DNA from: BP-464 sp045805505 | Lineage (GTDB): Bacteria; Actinomycetota; Thermoleophilia; Solirubrobacterales; Solirubrobacteraceae | Assembly: GCA_045805505.1 (NCBI GenBank) | Contig: JBJMLA010000028.1 | Span: 1 to 64,000 of the forward strand | DNA length: 64,000 bases | Reading direction: 5' to 3' | In this document: positions 59,169-64,000 of the stretch, in pieces | Numbering within the stretch: the stretch's first letter is position 1 | How the letters are laid out: the number at the start of each line of letters is the position of its first letter | Position numbers and translations under genes: made by a program | Notes under the pieces: model-generated | Databases searched by the model: none | Seen by the model: the letters and a program-made list of their open reading frames with translations, nothing else | Told to the model about the DNA's origin: nothing

Positions 59169-60052
59169 CGCTCCCTCACCGGCTCGATGACCTCGGCCGC
59201 GTAGCGCTGCAGCGCGGCGCGGCGCTCGTCCATGCTCAGCCCGCCGAAGCGGCGCACGTAGAGCTGGAACGGGTCGACGTGCACGCCGCTGACCCCCAGG
59301 TCGGCGAGCTCCATCACGCCGTCGGCGTCGCGCGCGGCCACGGCGGAGGCGACGTAGTCGAAGGGCTCGGTGACGCCTGCCTCGTCGCGGGCCTGCTGGA
59401 TCGCGGCGATCTGGTCGGCCGACTTGCGCTGGCTGCTGAGCGGCGGAAGGATCCCGTCGCCCAGGCGACCGGCGCGGCGCAACGCCGGCGGCGCGTCACC
59501 GCCGATGTAGATGCGCACGGGCGGATCCGGTGCCGGCTGCATCGCCACGTCGGGGAACGAGAAGAAGCGGCCCTCGTGCGAGACGCGCTCGCCGGTGAAC
59601 AGCTTGCGGATGACCTCGATGGCCTCGTCGCTGCGCGGCCCGCGGGTGTCGAAGTCATAGCCGAGCATCTCGAACTCCTCGCGCAGCCAGCCCGCGCCGA
59701 CGCCGAGGATGAAGCGCCCCGGGAACAGCGCGCCGAGCGTCGAGGCGCCCTTGGCCACCAGCAGCGGATCGCGCATCGGCAGCACGAAGATCCCGGTGAG
59801 GACCTCGAGGCGCTCGGTGGCCGCGAGGATGGCGCCCGCCGCCGCCCACGGATCGAGCCACTCGCCGTGCTCGTCCCACGGCGCCCGCCCGGTCTCGGGG
59901 TCGGCCGCGTAGGGGTACGGCGTCTTGGTCTCGAACGGATAGACGACGTGATCGGGGATCGTGATGCCGGCGAAGCCCAGCTCCTCGGCCAGCCGCGAGA
60001 CCTCGAGCAGCTGAACCGACGGGATGTAGGTCCCGTAGAGGTAGAACCTCAC
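59150..60052 (-). CDS. LLM-class oxidoreductase, F420-type length
   Basis: A 300-residue luciferase-like enzyme. GFAGITIPDHVVYPFETK, RLEVLTGIFVLPMRDPLL and GRFILGVGAGWLREEFEML match F420-dependent LLMs. GTG 60052 overlaps the stop of the upstream 109-residue gene by 4 nt. It resembles the LLM at 42618 (~288 residues). Substrate unknown, probably a cyclic ketone or alcohol of the cluster. Confidence 0.9.
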   Translation of the reverse strand: MRFYLYGTYIPSVQLLEVSRLAEELGFAGITIPDHVVYPFETKTPYPYAADPETGRAPWDEHGEWLDPWAAAGAILAATERLEVLTGIFVLPMRDPLLVAKGASTLGALFPGRFILGVGAGWLREEFEMLGYDFDTRGPRSDEAIEVIRKLFTGERVSHEGRFFSFPDVAMQPAPDPPVRIYIGGDAPPALRRAGRLGDGILPPLSSQRKSADQIAAIQQARDEAGVTEPFDYVASAVAARDADGVMELADLGVSGVHVDPFQLYVRRFGGLSMDERRAALQRYAAEVIEPVRERCAPPS

Positions 60053-60378
60053 AGCGCGGCGGGACGATGCCCGGGCACGACATCCGCCGCATCGTCGGCG
60101 TGGAGCTCGAGGCCGGCGTCGCTGCGCAGGCGCTCCAGGGTCTCGCCGGGGCCGTGGCGCAGCACGATGTTGACCAGCGCGCGCTCGATCCAGCTCGCCG
60201 TGAGCTGATGCAGGCCCAGCGCCTCGGACCGTGTGATGAAGCAGCGCCCGACCTGCTCGCCCAGCGCCACGCTGAACCCGTAGCGCCCCGTGGGCTCGCC
60301 GGCGTCGTCGGGTCCGGAGAGCACGCCGACGCGCGGCGCTCCCAGCCGCCAGACCTCCTGGACGAGCGGGCTCTCCAT
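60049..60378 (-). CDS. Small hypothetical protein in the CoA-transferase operon
   Basis: A 109-residue soluble protein I do not recognise. ATG 60378 lies 2 nt after the CoA-transferase B stop; the 3' end overlaps the LLM start by 4 nt, so it is certainly in the operon. It contains LGAPRVGVLSGPDDAG, CFITRSEALGLHQLT and a C-terminal acidic/His stretch (LELHADDAADV). Tight coupling to the CoA-transferase genes suggests an accessory or regulatory role. It might be a subunit or chaperone. Confidence 0.75.
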   Translation of the reverse strand: MESPLVQEVWRLGAPRVGVLSGPDDAGEPTGRYGFSVALGEQVGRCFITRSEALGLHQLTASWIERALVNIVLRHGPGETLERLRSDAGLELHADDAADVVPGHRPAAL

Positions 60379-60380
60379 GG

Positions 60381-61247
60381 TCAGGCGGCGGTCCCGGCGG
60401 CCGAGGCGGCCAGCGCGCGGTCCCACTCCTCCTGGAGCAGCTCGCGCAGGCGCTCCTTGCGGCCCGCGGCGTCCATGAAGTCGAAGCGGATCGTCCCGTA
60501 CGGGTCGATCTTCTCGCGCAGCAGCGTGAGCTGCTCGGCGGTCGGCTCGGGCGTCATCCCGATCTCGTCGGGCACCTCGACCTCGAAGCCGGTGTTCTCG
60601 ACGACCTGCTCGGCGGTGACGTCGCGGGTCAGCGTCTCGATGCGAAACGGGCGGTCCTCGCTGTCCTTGACCATCACGCACAGCGGCGTGACGATCCGGA
60701 CCGGGCCGGCCAGCAGGCCCTTCTCGCGCCGCGCGGCGTCCGACAGCGGCGCGCGCTGGCCCGTGCGGAAGTGCACCTTGTCGACGAGCGTGCGCGTGTC
60801 GTGCTTGCCGAAGTACGCCGCGATGCGCTCGTAGTTCTGGACGACCTCGGCCGAGCCCGCGCCGCCGGGCATGCGGACCTTGGGGTGGTCGTAGTCGCCG
60901 ATGACCGCGAGGTTGAACGCGCCCGTCCCGTCCATCTGGGCGGGCGAGACGTACTCGACGAGCCCGCGCTGGCCGAGGTGCACGGTGTTGGTGGTCTCGC
61001 TGAAGCTCCAGTGCGCGACGGCGCCGCGGTAGCCCGCGGCCTCGCTGCCGGTCAGGTTCAGCTGGACCGGCGGCATGCCGATCGCGTTGAAGCCGACGAG
61101 CCAGGCGCCCGGCGCATGGGTGAGCTTGGCCAGCATGTAGGCCGCGTAGGCCAGCGGCGTGAACGAGCCCAGGACGGTGACGCCGGACTCGTCGACGTCG
61201 GCGGCCAGGCGGCAGACCAGCAGCTCCTCGATGCGGTAGTCGGTCAC
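60381..61247 (-). CDS. CoA-transferase family subunit B (IpdB-like)
   Basis: A 288-residue protein of the class I CoA-transferase beta type. Recognisable are YRIEELLVCRLAADVDESG, GRGLVEYVSPAQMDGTGAF-like AQMDGTG..NLAVIGDYDHP and VRMPGGAGSAEVVQNYERI. In steroid degraders IpdA/IpdB use this fold to hydrolyse ring C/D of a CoA thioester rather than transfer CoA; a glutaconate CoA-transferase is the alternative. GTG 61247 overlaps subunit A by 4 nt. Confidence 0.86.
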   Translation of the reverse strand: MTDYRIEELLVCRLAADVDESGVTVLGSFTPLAYAAYMLAKLTHAPGAWLVGFNAIGMPPVQLNLTGSEAAGYRGAVAHWSFSETTNTVHLGQRGLVEYVSPAQMDGTGAFNLAVIGDYDHPKVRMPGGAGSAEVVQNYERIAAYFGKHDTRTLVDKVHFRTGQRAPLSDAARREKGLLAGPVRIVTPLCVMVKDSEDRPFRIETLTRDVTAEQVVENTGFEVEVPDEIGMTPEPTAEQLTLLREKIDPYGTIRFDFMDAAGRKERLRELLQEEWDRALAASAAGTAA

Positions 61248-62137
61248 ACGGCCTCCAGGGTTGGTGCGTTGGCCGCGACGGCGGCAAGGACGGCGCGGCG
61301 GTCGGCGTCGAGCACGCGCTCGCGGTAGCCGGCCTCGGTCTCGCCGGCGAGCTGCGCGATGTAGGCCGGCGCGTCGCCGGCCGCGCAGACGTCGGCGTAC
61401 TCCGAGACGGCCCATGCGTCGAAGCCGTAGCGCGGGACGTGAGTGGTGGGATGCGCGCCGAACGGCGCCTCGATGACCGCCTCGACGAGGAAGCCAGGGA
61501 TGTGGGTCGAGGCGGGCGCGGCGGCGATCGTCTCGGTGTCGACGAGCTCCTCGCACGTGATGATCAGCCGCTTGGCGGCGCGCGCGAGCTCGGGGTCGGC
61601 GCTCAGCGGGCCCTCGACCTGGGCGTTGCCCTGATCGTCGGCACGCAGGACGTGGACGATGGCCACGTCGGGCACCAGGGCCCGGACCGCGAGCAGCTCC
61701 TGGCCCGTGAACGGGCAGGTGATCTCGGCGTAGTGGTCGGGCGAGACCTCGGGGATCTGCGAGCCGCCCAGACCCACCATCGGCATGTACGGGATGTGGC
61801 GCGCGCCGGCGTCGAGCGCCAGGTTGTAGGCCACGCCGGTGATCTCGTTGATCGCCAGCGTCCCGTCCTGCACGGCCTTGCGGAAATGCGGGGCGAGCCC
61901 GTAGGCCTCCAGCGACACCATCGAGAAGGTCAGCTCGCGCACGATGCCCGCGCCGATCATCAGGTCGACGTCGATCGACGACAGCGAGCCCATGACGTGC
62001 AGGTCGCGGACGTCGTCGCGGATGAGCTGCCGGACGGCAGCCATCGGGTGGTTGGCCATCCACGCCCCGCCGAGCCCGACGGTGCTGCCGGGCGTGACGT
62101 AGGTGGAGAGATCTTCGAGGTTGACGACCTTGCTCAT
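61244..62137 (-). CDS. CoA-transferase family subunit A (IpdA-like)
   Basis: A 297-residue class I CoA-transferase alpha-type protein with STVGLGGAWMANHPMAAVRQ, VMGSLSSIDVDLMIGAGIV and PYMPMVGLGGSQIPEVSPD. It pairs with the overlapping subunit B gene. I chose ATG 62137 (MSKVVNLEDL); an in-frame start at 62179 would add 14 residues. First gene of the large minus-strand operon ending at 55511. A steroid-like ring-opening role is attractive but unproven. Confidence 0.87.
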   Translation of the reverse strand: MSKVVNLEDLSTYVTPGSTVGLGGAWMANHPMAAVRQLIRDDVRDLHVMGSLSSIDVDLMIGAGIVRELTFSMVSLEAYGLAPHFRKAVQDGTLAINEITGVAYNLALDAGARHIPYMPMVGLGGSQIPEVSPDHYAEITCPFTGQELLAVRALVPDVAIVHVLRADDQGNAQVEGPLSADPELARAAKRLIITCEELVDTETIAAAPASTHIPGFLVEAVIEAPFGAHPTTHVPRYGFDAWAVSEYADVCAAGDAPAYIAQLAGETEAGYRERVLDADRRAVLAAVAANAPTLEAV

Positions 62138-62198
62138 GCGTTCACGCCAGCCATGATCTGACGCGACGTTATCCCACACAAGGAACGCGCAGGACGGC

Positions 62199-62214
62199 CC
62201 CGACGATCGTCGGG
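62199..62214. promoter_or_regulatory. 16-nt perfect palindrome before the CoA-transferase operon
   Basis: CCCGACGATCGTCGGG is fully self-complementary. It lies 4 nt past the TetR stop and 62 nt upstream of the CoA-transferase A start, with a -10-like GATAAC on the minus strand between. It could be a TetR operator controlling the operon or a terminator of the regulator pair. Confidence 0.5.
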
Positions 62215-62218
62215 TGCG

Positions 62219-62860
62219 TCAGGCGAGGCGGTCGCTGCCGAGCAGGCGCGACATCAGCTGGGCGAGCCGTTCGTCCTCGTACTCCTGCTCCCAGCCGAGC
62301 ACGATCTTCGAGTAGACGGGCCGCTCGAAGGCCGCCACGACGAGGTCGGCGGCGATCTCCGGATCGACCGCGGCGTCGATCGTGCCGTCGCGCTGGCCGG
62401 CCTTGATCACGCCCACCATCTCGCTGCGCGACTTCTCGTGCAGCGCCACCCACGCCTCGGTGAACTCGGTGGGCGGCTCGAGCAGCTCCCACCACGCCCG
62501 CCAGATCGGCGCGTACTCGCGGTAGATCTCGAGGTAGCGCAGCATGCTGTCGTGGACCATGAGCCGGCCGTCCTCGCCGGCGGGCATCCGCGTCTCGTCG
62601 TGCAACCGCTCGGTGAGGTCCTGGAGCAGGCAGCGGAAGATGTCGCTCTTGTCCTCGAAGTACTGATAGACGGTGCCCGAGGCCATCCCGGCGTGCTCGG
62701 CGATGTCGAGCACGGCGGTGTCGCCGAAGCCGCGCCGGCCGAAGACGACCATCGCCGACTTGAGGATGCGGTCGCGTGTGCGCCGCCCGCGGGCCGACGT
62801 CGCGTCCGAGCGGCCCTTGGCGGGCGACCAGGCGATGGGTCCCGGAGCGTGTCCGGGCAT
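62219..62860 (-). CDS. TetR/AcrR-family transcriptional regulator
   Basis: A 213-residue regulator. The helix-turn-helix is FGRRGFGDTAVLDIAEHA, then GMASGTVYQYFEDKSDIFRC, at residues ~40-80. The ~30-residue N-terminal extension before it is longer than usual and basic. ATG 62860 overlaps the end of the other TetR gene by 1 nt, so two TetR proteins are made from one transcript. It probably controls the CoA-transferase operon just downstream. Confidence 0.9.
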   Translation of the reverse strand: MPGHAPGPIAWSPAKGRSDATSARGRRTRDRILKSAMVVFGRRGFGDTAVLDIAEHAGMASGTVYQYFEDKSDIFRCLLQDLTERLHDETRMPAGEDGRLMVHDSMLRYLEIYREYAPIWRAWWELLEPPTEFTEAWVALHEKSRSEMVGVIKAGQRDGTIDAAVDPEIAADLVVAAFERPVYSKIVLGWEQEYEDERLAQLMSRLLGSDRLA

Positions 62861-63390
62861 CAGCGGTAGAGCCCGTGCTCGATGAGCCGCTCGAGCTGCT
62901 CGGCCACGGCGGCGACGTCGCGCTCGGGGATCCAGCCGGCGCTCTCCATGAGCACGTACTGGCTGACGATGTCGACCACCATCAGCGAGGCGCCGCGCAG
63001 GCCCTTGCCGCCGCGGCGGCCGGCCTTGAGGTGCGTGCCGATGAGCTTGGCGGCCGCCTCGCGCAGCTCGCCGGCCGCGTCGACCTGGGGCGAGCCGGCG
63101 CGGCTGAGCTCCTGCGCGGCGCGCACCACCCCGCGGTGCTCGCGGGTCAGCTCGAGCCAGGCGCGCACCTGGTCCTGGAGCGAGTCGCCCCCCTCCAGGG
63201 CGGCGATCAGATCCTCGCCGTAGCGCTCGTACAGCGCGGTGAAGAAATCGGCCTTGCTGGCGAAGTGCCGGTAGAAGGCGCCCGTCGTCAGGCCGGCCTC
63301 GCCGGCGATGTCGGCCAGGCGCGCGCCCGCGTAGCCACGGTCGGCAAAGGCCTGGCGACCCGTGGCCAGAAGGGCGTCCCGCGTCGACAG
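62860..63390 (-). CDS. TetR-family regulator without a standard start codon
   Basis: Translation of the minus frame from its upstream stop (63435-63433) gives a complete TetR N-terminus: STRDALLATGRQAFADRGY, then GARLADIAGEAGLTTGAF and YRHFASKADFF. Yet no ATG, GTG or TTG occurs between that stop and the domain; the first standard start, GTG 63168, would delete the DNA-binding helices. A CTG at 63390-63388 placed just before STRDALLATG is the likeliest start. A sequencing error is the alternative. The C-terminal part is a helical ligand domain. It is in one unit with the TetR gene at 62219. Confidence 0.7.
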   Translation of the reverse strand: MSTRDALLATGRQAFADRGYAGARLADIAGEAGLTTGAFYRHFASKADFFTALYERYGEDLIAALEGGDSLQDQVRAWLELTREHRGVVRAAQELSRAGSPQVDAAGELREAAAKLIGTHLKAGRRGGKGLRGASLMVVDIVSQYVLMESAGWIPERDVAAVAEQLERLIEHGLYR

Positions 63391-63445
63391 CGCTTCAGTG
63401 TCTGTGCTAGATGTCGCGATGATAAGCTGCCGTCAGGTTTTCACG

Positions 63446-64000
63446 ATGAAACGAACGATCTTCTCCCCAGAGCATGACGACTTTCGCGAATCCGTGCGGG
63501 GCTTCCTGCATCGCGAGGCCGTCCCCCACCGCGACCGCTGGGAGTCCGAGGGCAAGCTCGACCGCGACTTCTGGCGCAAGGCAGCCGCCCAGGGCTTCGT
63601 CGGCTTCGAGGCTCCCGAGGAGCTCGGCGGGCTGGGGATCGACGACTACCGCTTCAACGCGATCCTGCTCGAGGAGACGTGCTACGCGGGACTGCTTCCT
63701 GACCATTTCATGCTCCAGAACGATGTGCTCGGACCCTATCTCGTCGAGCTGGCCAACCCCGAGCAACAGGCTCGCTGGCTGCCCGGTTTCACCGCCGGCG
63801 AGAAGATCGCCGCCATCGCGATGAGCGAGCCGGGCGCCGGATCGGACCTGCGCGGCATCGCCACGCACGCCACGCGAGACGGCGACCACTACGTCCTGAA
63901 CGGCTCGAAGACCTTCATCAGCAGCGGGACCCAGGCCGACCTCATCGTCGTGGCCGCGCGGACCTCCAGCGAGGCCCGCGCGAGCGGCGCGTTCAGCCTG
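63446..64000 (+). CDS. Acyl-CoA dehydrogenase, 3' truncated by the window
   Basis: The frame runs from ATG 63446 to the window end, 185 residues. MKRTIFSPEHDDFRESVRGF is the usual N-domain start; FEAPEELGGLGIDDYRF and the FAD segment AIAMSEPGAGSDLRGIATHA, NGSKTFISSGTQADL follow. It is a standard acyl-CoA dehydrogenase that introduces a 2,3-double bond. It is divergent from the start-less TetR gene over 55 bp, so that regulator is a likely controller. The C-terminal catalytic part is outside the window. Confidence 0.93.
   Translation, partial: MKRTIFSPEHDDFRESVRGFLHREAVPHRDRWESEGKLDRDFWRKAAAQGFVGFEAPEELGGLGIDDYRFNAILLEETCYAGLLPDHFMLQNDVLGPYLVELANPEQQARWLPGFTAGEKIAAIAMSEPGAGSDLRGIATHATRDGDHYVLNGSKTFISSGTQADLIVVAARTSSEARASGAFSL

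Noticed and set aside
63168..63168. GTG at 63168 as the start of the second TetR gene
   Set aside because: It would remove the clearly coded helix-turn-helix upstream in the same frame.
1..64000. CRISPR arrays, tRNA or rRNA genes, transposases, integrases, prophage genes
   Set aside because: None seen: no spaced direct repeats, no transposase or integrase motifs, no tRNA-like cloverleaf noticed by eye.

Overview
The window is very G+C-rich (roughly 70% by eye), with many GTG starts and 1-8 nt gene overlaps. Its gene content is typical of actinobacterial catabolism: FadD/FadE-like enzymes, a mycofactocin-type SDR, KstD-like and IpdAB-like proteins, and six luciferase-like monooxygenases. I infer a soil actinobacterium, possibly of the Thermoleophilia/Solirubrobacterales type. 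That placement is inference; there is no rRNA or marker gene here. I saw no tRNA, rRNA, CRISPR array, insertion sequence or prophage, and no gene-free stretch longer than about 250 bases.

Layout. 0-3 kb: end of a phosphoesterase-like gene, a doubtful small ORF, a YciI protein and an MFS exporter. 3-7.5 kb: SDR, large luciferase-like (LLM) oxidoreductase, acyl-CoA ligase and flavin reductase. 7.5-11.2 kb: a two-component system with a palindromic operator candidate, an SDR/MaoC pair and a TetR regulator. 11.3-17.5 kb: two convergent operons for aromatic ring meta-cleavage (VOC protein, extradiol dioxygenase, hydrolase and GST on +; pyruvate aldolase, acylating acetaldehyde dehydrogenase, SnoaL-like protein and cyclase on -). 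17.5-25.6 kb: P450; a minus-strand operon of SDRs, a PPOX protein, an LLM and two SnoaL-like proteins; and a GntR-thiolase-SDR operon. 25.6-30 kb: secreted proteins, a LysE exporter and an RTX-like repeat protein, which look like a non-catabolic insert. 30-43.5 kb: four acyl-CoA dehydrogenases, a sugar-type ABC importer with a fused ATPase-permease, and a ligase and two LLMs. 43.5-51.1 kb: two crotonases, then a mycofactocin-type SDR, KstD-like flavoprotein, ligase, cyclase, CMD and VOC operon. 51-55.5 kb: MFS, degenerate RibBA-like protein, 2-keto-4-pentenoate hydratase and a crotonase. 55.5-64 kb: LLM, ligase, SDR, LLM, a small unknown protein, a two-subunit CoA-transferase-like enzyme, two TetR regulators and the start of another acyl-CoA dehydrogenase.

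Working model (inference): the window is most of a catabolic supercluster for a polycyclic, steroid- or terpenoid-like substrate. The substrate would be imported by the ABC system and oxidised by LLM monooxygenases, the P450, SDRs and the KstD-like enzyme. It would then be CoA-activated by four ligases and shortened by acyl-CoA dehydrogenases, crotonases and a thiolase. Ring opening would use the extradiol dioxygenase/hydrolase and the IpdAB-like enzyme. The hydratase-aldolase-dehydrogenase module would give pyruvate and acetyl-CoA.

A short motif, AAGAG-N4 followed by a partly dyad half-site, lies next to the start of five of these transcription units, including that of the GntR gene. It is the best candidate for a shared control signal. 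Gene families are mostly secure from motifs; substrates and pathway order are not.
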